From positions 1 through 64,000 of the forward strand of contig CALEDH010000003.1 in NCBI GenBank assembly GCA_937949785.1: a stretch of DNA of 64,000 bases, written 5' to 3'. This DNA is from an uncultured Sulfolobales archaeon (lineage in GTDB: Archaea; Thermoproteota; Thermoprotei_A; Sulfolobales; NBVN01). The notes under the pieces are model-generated. The model ran no database searches, was not told the origin of the DNA, and saw only the letters and a program-made list of their open reading frames with translations. Shown here piece after piece: positions 28,204 through 37,045 of this stretch. Within the stretch, counting starts at the first letter, position 1, and every line of letters begins with the position of its first letter. A program made the translations under genes and the position numbers.

Positions 28204-28610
28204 TGAAGCTCTCAATACCTAGGTTCTGGAGAAGGAGGTTTGACTACTACTCTATTAAGATTACTGAATGTTTAGACTGCGGTAGGAAGTCATATCCTAG
28301 GAGATCTATATGCGTATACTGTAAGTCACGTAATGTTAGGACAGTGACCTCAGCCGGGGTTGGTGAGGTGGTGGCCTATACTCTAAGTTACTACAGGATA
28401 GAGGGAGAAGAGGAAAACACACCAAAAATAGTAGCTCTAATAAGGTTGGATGAAGGACCTATAATCATCGGTGAGGTAGTAGACGTTGACAAATCTGAAG
28501 TACGTGAGGGTTTAAGGGTTGAAGGAGTTTTAAGGAAGTTAAAATCTGAAGATCCGGGTGGGTTAATATACTACGGATTTAAGTTCAGACCCTTAATAAG
28601 AGATAGGTAG
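28203..28610 (+). CDS. DUF35 zinc-ribbon/OB-fold acyl-CoA scaffold protein, trio B
   Basis: About 135 residues with an intact zinc ribbon (ECLDCG and CVYCKSRN) followed by an OB-fold. The ATG overlaps the thiolase stop by one base (TGATG), so translation is likely coupled. As in trio A it should hold the synthase and thiolase proteins together. An in-frame TTG just before the ATG gives the alternative start at 28200. Confidence 0.9.
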   Translation: MKLSIPRFWRRRFDYYSIKITECLDCGRKSYPRRSICVYCKSRNVRTVTSAGVGEVVAYTLSYYRIEGEEENTPKIVALIRLDEGPIIIGEVVDVDKSEVREGLRVEGVLRKLKSEDPGGLIYYGFKFRPLIRDR

Positions 28611-28632
28611 TGGTCCCTATTTCTTAAATTAC

Positions 28633-28694
28633 TTATGTGGTGGTGGTTGTTGGGGGGACTGCTGGTTAGGTAGTGTTAGATGCTTATTTACGGG
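28633..28694 (+). repeat. G-rich dispersed repeat, copy 1
   Basis: A 62-base segment matching 45218-45278 at 57 positions with one single-base gap. It lies in the 170-base gap between convergent genes. The core GGACTGCTGGTTAGGTAGTGTT is identical in both copies. No inverted repeat at its edges is obvious. It may be the end of a mobile element or a small RNA. Confidence 0.6.
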
Positions 28695-28779
28695 TTTTGA
28701 GGTTATACCTTAAACTCTGAGTCCAGCAACAACTACAAACTACCCGGCAACGGTTAGTAAGTAATATGAAATCCAACCA

Positions 28780-29439
28780 CTACCACTTTATCTTCGGTTT
28801 AAAGATTACTGTTAATTGTCTAAGGAATTCCTTAATACTACCTAAAACTCCTTCATAGGTAAGGATGTTTAACACTGATGCCCAATCTATCTTTATAATT
28901 ATATATGAAAATATTACGGTCATCACCACATATACCGGTAGTAGGAAGCTATTTAGAGAAGCATACTCACTAATTAAATGCGAGTACAGCACTACTACTG
29001 ATGTAAGCGCTGTCTTACCCAGTAAAACCGCTACCACATACTTAGGTAGGCTATACCTAGACATCCCAGTCGGTATGTATAGAACATCGTCTGGTAACGG
29101 TAGGGATGCGAATAGGAATATTGCTAAGAACACGCTCTTATCTGCGACCCTACTAAATAATCTTAAATTCTCAATGACCTTCTTCGAGAGCACCAATCTG
29201 AAAGAACTGCCGATGATGTAGATGATGAGCTTACCGACAGTAGCGCCTAACGCCGATGATAGTATAAGCAATAACTTAATGTTTAAGTCTTGGATGAATA
29301 GTGAGTAGGCTAGTACTACTGCTAAGTACGGAATCCCTACTAATGGGATAGAATTAGCTACTAAGCTCACTGCGAATATACCTAACATGCTGAGAGGTCC
29401 GCTAAAAACGTTTAGTAGATGCCATAACCACTCAAACAT
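28780..29439 (-). CDS. DedA/VTT-domain membrane protein
   Basis: A 219-residue integral membrane protein with about five helices. The segment ATVGKLIIYIIGSSF near residue 67 and the later SLPLPDDVLYIPTG near 112 followed by a basic RYSLPKY segment are the hallmarks of the VTT/DedA (SNARE-associated) family, which includes lipid scramblases and transporters. The substrate is unknown. It faces the trio B operon convergently and is divergent from the ZPR1 gene. Confidence 0.8.
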   Translation of the reverse strand: MFEWLWHLLNVFSGPLSMLGIFAVSLVANSIPLVGIPYLAVVLAYSLFIQDLNIKLLLILSSALGATVGKLIIYIIGSSFRLVLSKKVIENLRLFSRVADKSVFLAIFLFASLPLPDDVLYIPTGMSRYSLPKYVVAVLLGKTALTSVVVLYSHLISEYASLNSFLLPVYVVMTVIFSYIIIKIDWASVLNILTYEGVLGSIKEFLRQLTVIFKPKIKW

Positions 29440-29489
29440 AATTCCTCACACATTAACACTCTTAAGTTTTAATTTAATAAATTAATTGG

Positions 29490-30029
29490 ATGGTTATAGC
29501 TATGAATGAGGCTTTAAAACTTTTATGGGAGGAACTAACCAGATGTGTAAATTGCGGTAGTCCGAACTTTAAAGTGTCTTCGTACATATACGAAGTACCT
29601 CTCATCGGCAGCATACTTATAGAACATGGTGTCTGTTCTCAATGCGATTATAGGAGGACGGATGTGTCTATGTTAGACTTCAGCCAACCTAAAACTGTAA
29701 AAAAAGTTGTTAAGTCCCCTGAAGACTTAAGAACTATAGTGGTTAAGTCATCGACTGCAACCATCATAATCCCCGAATTAGGTGTTGAAGTCTACCCCGG
29801 AGTTGATGCCTACGGTTACATAACAACTATTGACGGTATCTTAGAAAGGGTATTAGATATTATCCCCCAAGATTGTGCTGAGAGGGAAGAATGTGTTGAG
29901 AAAGTAACTATGATTAAGAACGCTATGGAAGGATCGCTGCCGTTCACCCTAATTATCGAAGATCCCCTAGGTAAGAGTGCTATAATTAGTGAGAACTTAG
30001 AAATCGTAGTTAAGGAAGAAGAGCTTTAA
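29490..30029 (+). CDS. ZPR1-type zinc finger protein
   Basis: A 179-residue archaeal ZPR1 protein. The zinc ribbon is formed by CVNCGS (about residues 18-21) and CSQCDYR (about 48-51), followed by the ZPR1 beta-domain with GVEVYPGVDAYGYITT near 94. In eukaryotes ZPR1 binds newly made EF-1A and helps it fold. An equivalent job in archaea is inference. Two start codons are possible, ATG at 29490 or 29502. Confidence 0.88.
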   Translation: MVIAMNEALKLLWEELTRCVNCGSPNFKVSSYIYEVPLIGSILIEHGVCSQCDYRRTDVSMLDFSQPKTVKKVVKSPEDLRTIVVKSSTATIIIPELGVEVYPGVDAYGYITTIDGILERVLDIIPQDCAEREECVEKVTMIKNAMEGSLPFTLIIEDPLGKSAIISENLEIVVKEEEL

Positions 30030-30188
30030 GTTAGGGGTTTTGAAGCAGTTTCTCTCTAACGTATATTCCGTAAATACTCATAAATTTTAATAAGTATAGT
30101 GTAGGGTTACTACTCTGAAACTATTAGTGACGACCTTAGGTAAGGGTTTACCATCAATTAATGCTGACCATGTGCTTCAATCAGTTCC

Positions 30189-30734
30189 TTATTCGATCTT
30201 TACTTCAATACCGCTCTTACCTTTCTTTTCCGATTTTTCTAGTACTACCTCAAGAACGCCATTCCTATATACCGCTTTAGCTGTTTCTGGTTTGACTTTA
30301 ACAGGCAGTTCGACTTCCTTATAGTACTTTCTACTGGCATTAGAACTCTGAATTTTGAGGGTATCTTCAGTTGCTATAACCTTCACTTTCTCTTTCTCAA
30401 CTCCGGGCATCTCAGCAATTACCTTAACAATATCTTCCTCCTCGATAATATCTACTAGAGGTTCTATCTCCTCAACTATCTTAGGCCTACTTCCAATTCT
30501 CTTTACATTACCGAATTCCTCGACCTTAGGCTTACCATCCGGACCTACTGTTATCCTGAAGCCGTATACGTAAGGCCTGTAGAACCGCTCAATACCGCCT
30601 TCATCAGCACTAAAAGATCTAAGCATGTCCTCAATTTCCTTCTCAAATTCTTTAGATCTAAGCATGTCCTCAAATCCTTTCATAAAATCCTCAAATATAT
30701 CGAAAATACTCTTCCTCCTCCTTCTATCGCTCAT
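30189..30734 (-). CDS. Small heat shock protein Hsp20
   Basis: A 181-residue Hsp20/alpha-crystallin chaperone. The alpha-crystallin domain spans about residues 85-181, with the AEMPGVEKEKVKV segment and the near-terminal YRNGVLEVVLEK (the G-V-L motif). The N-terminal part is unusual: the segment EDMLRS occurs twice, and the DNA AGATCTAAGCATGTCCTCAA is repeated exactly, 38 bases apart, so a short internal duplication has occurred. It should bind unfolded proteins in the cytoplasm during heat stress. Confidence 0.93.
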   Translation of the reverse strand: MSDRRRRKSIFDIFEDFMKGFEDMLRSKEFEKEIEDMLRSFSADEGGIERFYRPYVYGFRITVGPDGKPKVEEFGNVKRIGSRPKIVEEIEPLVDIIEEEDIVKVIAEMPGVEKEKVKVIATEDTLKIQSSNASRKYYKEVELPVKVKPETAKAVYRNGVLEVVLEKSEKKGKSGIEVKIE

Positions 30735-30801
30735 AACATATCACCAATAATATGTTATCCCTACTTAAATTATAAGTCTTAAAGAAGCGGTGTTAGTGAT
30801 C

Positions 30802-31059
30802 CTATAATTCGTAGTAAGATGCGAGGATCGGTATTTTCTTACCGCCTACGGAACTTTTCACAACGTCAATGATGTCTGGGTCCACATACGAAGCCTTCAT
30901 AACATCATCAACTATACTTAGATCTAAACGTCTTAATGTGAAGATGTTTGAAAGCTTATTAATTACTGATAGGTCTCTATCCTCGATGACGTCGAGTATG
31001 AAATTGTAGTTAGTTCTTACTCGAGGTCCTAAGGGGCTGGAGACGTGTGAGAACCACAT
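30802..31059 (-). CDS. Small hypothetical protein (85 aa)
   Basis: An 85-residue protein of unknown family. It is mostly alpha-helical in appearance with many Asp and Val residues and no cysteines. A clear ribosome-binding site (GAGGTGTG) sits about 8 bases before the ATG, supporting expression. It is divergent from the gene at 31212. I recognise no domain. Confidence 0.55.
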   Translation of the reverse strand: MWFSHVSSPLGPRVRTNYNFILDVIEDRDLSVINKLSNIFTLRRLDLSIVDDVMKASYVDPDIIDVVKSSVGGKKIPILASYYEL

Positions 31060-31211
31060 ATTGCTTCACACCTCTACTAGGTTACTCTAATTACTATTAA
31101 TAAATAATTCATGAAGGTGTAATGCGTTACATTTTCATCAGCTTGCTAACTCATTAATGTAATGAGTAGAAACGCTTATTATTAAAATTTAGAATAGCCC
31201 TATTTACGGAT

Positions 31212-31544
31212 ATGCTTATGTCTGTCGACGTCTATGTGATTTTAAGACGTAATAGCGTGTTAGGAGATGATATTTTAAAGAAGTTTTGGTTAGCCGCTAT
31301 GAAGATATTTAAGGATTACGGTGTTGAAATCTACGTAGTGCCATTGGTTACCGGTGAGAGGGGTAAGGATGTTTCAGTCATTATTAACGGTTTTGAAGTA
31401 CGTGTAAACGAGTTAATATCTGTTAATGATGCGGTAGACCTTATCTTAACATATCTTACAGTTAAAAACGATGTTAGCCCAGCGTACACGTTAGGGATCT
31501 ACGTCGATAGGGATGACTCATTATTAGATGCTAACGTTGTTTAG
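31212..31544 (+). CDS. Hypothetical protein (110 aa), possible thioredoxin-like fold
   Basis: A 110-residue protein that begins with a beta-strand, a helix, then a strand (VEIYVVPLVTGE), a pattern that could be a thioredoxin-like fold without active cysteines. An AT-rich element (ATTAAAATTTAG) lies upstream. Its last 21 bases overlap the end of the convergent gene at 31524-32492. Function unknown. Confidence 0.5.
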   Translation: MLMSVDVYVILRRNSVLGDDILKKFWLAAMKIFKDYGVEIYVVPLVTGERGKDVSVIINGFEVRVNELISVNDAVDLILTYLTVKNDVSPAYTLGIYVDRDDSLLDANVV

Positions 31545-32492
31545 TATTTCATCTAAGCCTATCTCCCTCCAAGTACCTAACCTCCCTATAGATTTTACGT
31601 CGTAATCCCTTAGACTGCTGATTACCCATTCTAATTCCGGACCTACATCTCCTAATAAGCCGTATTTCTCGCATATCAACTTATAGCATAGGAGCTTTAA
31701 GTCCTGAAGCCCAAGCCTTCTTAAATCGCCTAATAATCTGTTAACGTACTCACCTTTATAGCTACTATACGGCCTCTTTATAGATGTGATTGAGTATATT
31801 AAGGCGTAGTTTGACGGTAGTTCACTACTAAAACGTTCTAACGGAATTAATACGACTGTGTGAGGTATGAAGTTAGTCTTACCTATGTACATTACCGTAT
31901 ACTCACTTACCTTATATTCTCCTAGCACCACTCCTATGAGCAAGCTCACATAATCTAATTTAGATGACATAACCTTTATGTCCACGTTTAAGTCCACCTT
32001 ACCCGTGATGTAAGGTATTGGAAGCGAGTTCACCAAAATATCATAATCCATAGTGCCATGTCTTAATAGATTAAGTTTTTTATCGATTAACCTGACCTTA
32101 CTGATCGTATCATAGATCCTCCTACTTCCAACCCTAGCCCTCAACTCCCTATACATACCGCAGAAGAATTTACTAGGTATCTTACCACCACTAGATAGCT
32201 CTAATAACCAATTCCTCTGTACGTATGTGTTTTTAGAGACCTTAACATCGTATGAAGACTCACTACCTACGAACGTGGTAACCGGCTTTACGGAAATGAA
32301 CTCTGTTCCAAGCGATGTAGGTGGATTCCTAATTAACATGGGAACCCTATCAAACGTAATCCCGCATATCTCAATACCGCTTAGTAGACTACCACCGCTC
32401 CATAAATCAACTACTACGTCTTGATAATGTCGGTCCTTAATCAGTACTGCTAATGTTGATAGACTCTCACCTAAGTAGATTTTCTTACTCAT
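31524..32492 (-). CDS. Degenerate FAD-dependent oxidoreductase-like protein (UGM / amine oxidase style)
   Basis: A 322-residue protein. The N-terminus has a beta-strand and IYLGESLSTLAVLI where flavoproteins carry GxGxxG, then GGSLLSGIEICGITFDRVP, which resembles the GG-x-x-S...G-x-x-FD-x-G segment of UDP-galactopyranose mutase and protoporphyrinogen oxidase. A later YDILVNSLPIPYI resembles the family's YDxxIxTxPLP strand, and the C-terminal RLGTWREIGLDE resembles R-x-G-x-W-x-x-x-x-x-D. The nucleotide-binding glycines are mostly lost, so FAD binding is doubtful. The last gene of a three-gene unit. The assignment is tentative. Confidence 0.5.
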   Translation of the reverse strand: MSKKIYLGESLSTLAVLIKDRHYQDVVVDLWSGGSLLSGIEICGITFDRVPMLIRNPPTSLGTEFISVKPVTTFVGSESSYDVKVSKNTYVQRNWLLELSSGGKIPSKFFCGMYRELRARVGSRRIYDTISKVRLIDKKLNLLRHGTMDYDILVNSLPIPYITGKVDLNVDIKVMSSKLDYVSLLIGVVLGEYKVSEYTVMYIGKTNFIPHTVVLIPLERFSSELPSNYALIYSITSIKRPYSSYKGEYVNRLLGDLRRLGLQDLKLLCYKLICEKYGLLGDVGPELEWVISSLRDYDVKSIGRLGTWREIGLDEILNNVSI

Positions 32493-32794
32493 TCTTCCTC
32501 TTCTTCCTCTTCCTCAACGCCTTCCTCAGCCTCACCGTATCTCTCGATCCTAAAACTAACATTCCTACGGTTTTTATGGCTCTTCATATGGTAAATTAAA
32601 TCTCTAGGACTGAAAAACGTAACTAAATTCTCCTTAACCTTAGATGTTAACTTATTTTCAGGACAGTATTCGTCGATGTTCTCACATATCGGACAGAGAA
32701 TAAGCCCTGTAACCTCATCCTCACATGTTATCACATCAATACCGTCTACTAGGAACTCCTTCCTCACCCAACGGGACTCCCAGAATAGGGACAA
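32489..32794 (-). CDS. C2H2-like zinc finger protein with acidic tail
   Basis: A 101-residue protein. A zinc finger is suggested by Cys34 and Cys37 (CPIC) and His69 and His73 (YHMKSH), with a loop longer than in classical C2H2 fingers. The final residues form a run of glutamates. The gene overlaps the next one by 4 bases (ATGA) and follows a ribbon-helix-helix gene by 23 bases, so the three are likely one transcript. Function unknown. Confidence 0.6.
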   Translation of the reverse strand: MSLFWESRWVRKEFLVDGIDVITCEDEVTGLILCPICENIDEYCPENKLTSKVKENLVTFFSPRDLIYHMKSHKNRRNVSFRIERYGEAEEGVEEEEEEEE

Positions 32795-32817
32795 CTACTA
32801 ACCACCAAATATAATAC

Positions 32818-33009
32818 CTATTTACGTATCTGATTAATCTTATACATTATAGCTTTTCTGATAAAATCGCTTCTACTGGAGAACTTATAATGCTTTAATA
32901 CGTAATCGATCTTAGCTATCGTATTATATTCCAACTTAACTGATATAGTTCTAGTACTCCGAGATGCCTCACCACCATTTAAGTCACCTAATAACTCCTC
33001 ACTATTCAA
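32818..33009 (-). CDS. Ribbon-helix-helix (CopG-type) regulator
   Basis: A 63-residue protein. Residues about 17-60 match a ribbon-helix-helix domain: a beta-strand TRTISVKLE, then two helices with KIDYVLKHYKFSSRSDFIRKAI. Such proteins bind DNA as dimers and usually repress nearby genes. As the first gene of the three-gene unit it probably regulates that unit. That is inference from position. Confidence 0.7.
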   Translation of the reverse strand: MNSEELLGDLNGGEASRSTRTISVKLEYNTIAKIDYVLKHYKFSSRSDFIRKAIMYKINQIRK

Positions 33010-33160
33010 TAGAATAACCCCCTTACTATTTCTAAATCTAGTATAATATTATTTATGTTTAGAACTGGTTAGGCGTAATACCTAGGAAAATTAATACTTA
33101 TTTTATCAGGTTAATTGAGTAATATACGACGTACTACTACCTAATACCAATTTAAATCAC

Positions 33161-33583
33161 TTCTGATTTACGTAGTCTTTGATAGACTTAATTGGACTCA
33201 CCGGCCTAAGCCCCTCAAGAATTCATCGGAGCTCTCATCAACCTCTTTCTCAGTCAGGGTAAGCTCCCCCCATCTATTCATCAGCTCTTCGAAGAGCTCC
33301 AGGACGGAGGGAGAAAAGTTGAAAACGATCTTTTAAAGTTTCAAACCCAAACCTCGTGAGCTTGTCCTTATAGGCGACTAACGCTTTGGAAACCCTCCTC
33401 TTAGAGACTATTTCCAAAGAGCTTTGAAAAGTTCTTCACATCTCTTTGGGCTGAAGAAGAACCCTCACATACCTTACGAGAATTCTTTTCATCCTACTTT
33501 CAGGGATCTCCTATGATCGCCGAGAATTCTAACAACTCTTATCTTCTCCTCATCATCCATCTCTAGGTGTTCTCGTAGTAACT
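33161..33583 (-). pseudogene. Decayed coding element, repeat family with 54665-54771
   Basis: Reading the minus strand gives protein-like pieces in different frames: REHLEMDDEEKIRVVRILGD, then VSKALVAYKDKLTRFGFETL, then LFEELMNRWGELTLTEKEVD, then SIKDYVNQK, separated by stops and frameshifts. The two ends of the element reappear at 54665-54771 with the middle missing. The pieces look like a helix-turn-helix protein followed by a charged helical region, possibly an integrase or transposase accessory protein, but I cannot name the family. The gene is clearly dead. Confidence 0.55.
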
Positions 33584-33708
33584 CCTAAGAGCTTCTTCAT
33601 CTCATTAGGATTATAAGTTATCTTTAAATGGTTGAATACCGTGTTACATTTGCAATAAGCAGTATGCTTTTTATATTATTTACATCGATGAGTTTTATTG
33701 CGGGCGTT

Positions 33709-34116
33709 ATGGAAGACGCTATCACCGTCATAGCTAGGTATATGGTTATGAAGAGATTAATCAATGATGTAATAACCTTACTTGCCGTTAAGGAGTACCT
33801 GCTAGACGGTTTTCCTCCAAGTGTGATAGCGTTTAAGTATAAGACCAGTAAGTTTAAAGTTAGAGGTCATATTCAAAGAATTATAGATAAAGCAGGAAAC
33901 TATAGAATTGCTACTAAGATTTTAGAACGTTTATACCCTCTGCTCATGTCAGTAGAACCAGTTATGCTGAGAAACGGGGGTAGGATGCTGTGTACCCTAT
34001 GTAATACGTATATTAGACCTTCTGATGCTGAGTCACACCTTAGAAAGAAGCATAAGGAATTCGTTAATGCCGTCGTACATAAGGTGATAATGGCTTCTTC
34101 CGTTAAGGAGGTTTAA
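33709..34116 (+). CDS. C2H2 zinc finger protein with helix-turn-helix-like region
   Basis: About 135 residues. A classical C2H2 finger lies near the C-terminus (LCTLCN ... ESHLRKKH). Before it, GFPPSVIAFKYKTSKFKVRG looks like a helix-turn-helix used to bind DNA. The frame stays open to 33628, but that part would encode a hydrophobic stretch with no role, so the ATG at 33709 is preferred. Likely a DNA-binding protein of the crenarchaeal type. The target is unknown. Confidence 0.65.
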   Translation: MEDAITVIARYMVMKRLINDVITLLAVKEYLLDGFPPSVIAFKYKTSKFKVRGHIQRIIDKAGNYRIATKILERLYPLLMSVEPVMLRNGGRMLCTLCNTYIRPSDAESHLRKKHKEFVNAVVHKVIMASSVKEV

Positions 34117-34178
34117 AGCTGTGTTTAACCTACGCTAGAAAAGTTAATTAGTATTTACGATGTATCAAGCTCTTGGAA

Positions 34179-35744
34179 ATGAGTGTAGATGGTGTAGGCA
34201 TATTTAAAGAGTTGAACGTATATGTAAAGAAGGTTAGCTCACCAGTTAAGGTCGCGTTAGTTTACCCAAGCACCTATCAAGCATCAATAACAAATTTATT
34301 CACCCATATAGCTTACTACTATTTAAACTCGTATGAGGATTTACTGGCTGATAGATTTACAATAGATAACCCTACATCCAGCTGTACCCACTCACTTAGT
34401 CTAAGGAGGTTTGATATAGCCTTATTCAGCTTAAGTTATGAGTTTGACTACATTAATGCCCTTAAAATCATTACGGATAATAACATACCGATATTCAACC
34501 ATAGTAGTAGGAGACCGATACTCGTAGCAGGAGGTCCAACCGTAACTTCTAACCCACTACCTCTTTCTAAGTTTTTTGATGTTGTGGTTATTGGTGAGGG
34601 TGAGGAAGCATTAAAGAAGTTAGCATCTTCCATCAACTTACTGCCTAGTAGGAGAGGGTTCTTAGAGACTCTGGCTTCTAATGGTTTCTACATCCCATCA
34701 CTACATGATGGTAGTAGGATTAATAAGATGTATGTCAGCGACCTAGATACTTCCTACTACCCTGAATATCAGATCCAATCACTAATAGAAGAACCTGTAT
34801 TTGGTAGGGGGTTTATCATGGAAATTTCTAGGGGTTGCCCATACCTATGCACATTCTGTATGGAGTCCGTAGCTTCCTACCCGTACAGGACTAGGGGTTA
34901 TAGTAAAATAATTGATATAGTATCTAGAGGTGTGGAAAACAATAAGTTGAGTAGGGTTATTTTCTACTCACTATCGTTCTTTAGCCATCCAGCATCGGAC
35001 AGAATATTAGAAACCCTTATAGAGAGGGGTTTAGAGTTCAGCATCCCGTCAGTTAGGGCTGATACATTAGATGAGTCTAGGCTAAGCCTTATACGTAGAG
35101 GTGGGCAGAAAACCCTTACATTAGCCCCTGAGACACATAGCCGTAGGCTTAAGTGCTTAATTAGGAAGTATATTGATGATGAACTCCTAACTAAGTTAGT
35201 TGTTGATGGCATTAAGTTAGGAATGGATGTTAAGATGTATTACTTAATCGGCATACCGTTTGAGACCGTTGATGATGTAAATGAGATGATCAGCTTCCTT
35301 AAGAACTTAGCCCGTACGCTGTCAAATCATAGCTTAAGAAGGAGGATTAGAGTAACGTTAAATCCGTTAATCCCTAAGGCAGGCACACCCATGCAGTTCC
35401 TAGGATTAACGAGTAGGGAAGATTACCAACGTAAGGTAAGGCTTATTAAAAGTGAACTGCCTGGTAAGTACTTCACGGTTGAGGCACTAAGTCATAATTT
35501 AGCGTATGTACAGGCACTTCTAAGCTTAGGTGGTGCTGAATTAGGTGACGTCTTAATTAAGTACGTAGTTAGCGGGTATAACCTCTCCGACTTCAGAACA
35601 CTTCTAACCTCGCTTAGAGTAGATCCGGACTACGTCTTCAGGCGTAGGAGTGATTTAGATATCCTTCCTTGGGACTTTATAAATCTCGGTGTAGATGTTA
35701 ATCAGATGTATAGAGCTATGATGAGGTGTGTGGATCAGGTATAA
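34179..35744 (+). CDS. B12-binding-domain radical SAM protein (COG1032)
   Basis: About 521 residues. The N-terminal part has an alpha/beta domain of the cobalamin-binding type (VALVYPSTYQASITNLF near residue 22, and VAGGPTVTSNP near 111), although the usual DxHxxG His motif is not evident. The SAM cluster cysteines are in SRGCPYLCTFCMES near residue 217. A GGQKTLTLAPET segment follows in the barrel. The reaction is unknown for this subgroup. An in-frame TTG sits two codons before the chosen ATG. Confidence 0.85.
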   Translation: MSVDGVGIFKELNVYVKKVSSPVKVALVYPSTYQASITNLFTHIAYYYLNSYEDLLADRFTIDNPTSSCTHSLSLRRFDIALFSLSYEFDYINALKIITDNNIPIFNHSSRRPILVAGGPTVTSNPLPLSKFFDVVVIGEGEEALKKLASSINLLPSRRGFLETLASNGFYIPSLHDGSRINKMYVSDLDTSYYPEYQIQSLIEEPVFGRGFIMEISRGCPYLCTFCMESVASYPYRTRGYSKIIDIVSRGVENNKLSRVIFYSLSFFSHPASDRILETLIERGLEFSIPSVRADTLDESRLSLIRRGGQKTLTLAPETHSRRLKCLIRKYIDDELLTKLVVDGIKLGMDVKMYYLIGIPFETVDDVNEMISFLKNLARTLSNHSLRRRIRVTLNPLIPKAGTPMQFLGLTSREDYQRKVRLIKSELPGKYFTVEALSHNLAYVQALLSLGGAELGDVLIKYVVSGYNLSDFRTLLTSLRVDPDYVFRRRSDLDILPWDFINLGVDVNQMYRAMMRCVDQV

Positions 35745-35807
35745 AGCTTATTTAAACGTAAGTCTTACAAAGCCTTATATATTTATAGTTACTATTGTTG
35801 TAGGTGT

Positions 35808-37034
35808 ATGGCTTTGAATAGCTTTAACGTTAGAAAGCTCCTTGCCGAGAGAGTTAGTTTGATGGCATCTTCAGAAATAAGAGAACTACTTAAGATTACT
35901 GAGGGTAGGAAGGTTATTAGCTTGGCTGGAGGTCTTCCAGACCCTCAAACCTTCCCAAAGGATGAGTTGAAGGGTATCATCAGTAAGATCTTACAGGAGA
36001 AAGGTGATAAAGCGCTTCAGTACAGCCCTACGAAAGGTATAGGTGAGTTAAGGGGCGAGCTAATCAACTTCTTAAACAGTAGGGGTGTTACAGTAGGTGA
36101 TGAGGATGACATCATAGTGACTACTGGGAGCCAGCAAGCTCTCCACATCATAGCTCTTACCTTAATAAATCCTAATGACTACGTAGTTATGGAGTTACCA
36201 TCATACTTAGGCGCTATTAACGCGTTTAGACTCAGCGCTCCGAACTTCATCGGGATCCCCTTAGATGATGATGGCATGAACGTTAGCCTACTTGAGGTTA
36301 GGTTACGTAGGTTATACGGTGAGGGAAAGAAAGTTAAGCTGGTTTACACTATACCGATAGCACACAATCCAGCGGGCGTTACCATGAGCTTAGATAGGAG
36401 GAAGTACCTCATAGAGTTGGCAGATAGGTATGACTTCTTAATCGTTGAAGACGACCCGTACAGTTCTTTTACATATGAACCTAGTGATACAACCTCGTTG
36501 AAGAACTTAGACAGAAGTAACAGGGTAGTCTACATCAGTACCTTAAGTAAGATATTATCACCTGGGCTGAGGATTGGATGGATAGTAGCTCATAATGAAT
36601 TGGTTAACGTGTTTGAAAGATGTAAGCAATCACTCGACCTCCACACATCGACCTTCGCCCAATACGTCTCCTCAGAAGCTATTAAGACTGGAATCGTTAA
36701 ATCGGTAATAGAGAAGGCTAGGGCTATATATAAACGTAAGAAGGACGTAATGTTAGAAGCGTTAGAAAAATACGCTGTTCCTGGATGCTGGTGGTCTAAA
36801 CCTGTCGGCGGACTCTTCGTAATGCTTAGATTGCCAAGGGAGGACTTAAATACGTCAAGTATGTTGTTTAGGGCTATTGATGCCGGAGTCGCATATGTCC
36901 CAGGCAACTCGTTCTACATAGATGGGAGCGGTGTTAATACTATGAGGCTTAACTTCAGCTTCCCGAAAGAAGATGAAATCGCTGAAGGCGTTAAAATATT
37001 GAGCAGCGTTATAAAATCTTACTTAAATGCTTAA
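35808..37034 (+). CDS. PLP-dependent aminotransferase (class I, LysN / 2-aminoadipate type)
   Basis: A 408-residue fold-type I aminotransferase. SLAGGLPDPQTFP near residue 38, the NPAG motif near 187, EDDPYSSF near 214, and the PLP-binding Lys248 in STLSK followed by PGLRIGW are all present. The N-terminal GGLPDP pattern is characteristic of the group that contains LysN, 2-aminoadipate and kynurenine-type aminotransferases. Substrate specificity cannot be set from sequence. An AT-rich region precedes the start. Confidence 0.88.
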   Translation: MALNSFNVRKLLAERVSLMASSEIRELLKITEGRKVISLAGGLPDPQTFPKDELKGIISKILQEKGDKALQYSPTKGIGELRGELINFLNSRGVTVGDEDDIIVTTGSQQALHIIALTLINPNDYVVMELPSYLGAINAFRLSAPNFIGIPLDDDGMNVSLLEVRLRRLYGEGKKVKLVYTIPIAHNPAGVTMSLDRRKYLIELADRYDFLIVEDDPYSSFTYEPSDTTSLKNLDRSNRVVYISTLSKILSPGLRIGWIVAHNELVNVFERCKQSLDLHTSTFAQYVSSEAIKTGIVKSVIEKARAIYKRKKDVMLEALEKYAVPGCWWSKPVGGLFVMLRLPREDLNTSSMLFRAIDAGVAYVPGNSFYIDGSGVNTMRLNFSFPKEDEIAEGVKILSSVIKSYLNA

Positions 37035-37045
37035 CCCATCTTCAG

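Noticed and set aside
33628-33708. N-terminal extension of the zinc finger gene with a transmembrane helix
   Set aside because: The hydrophobic stretch lacks support, and a later ATG gives the usual length for a DNA-binding protein.
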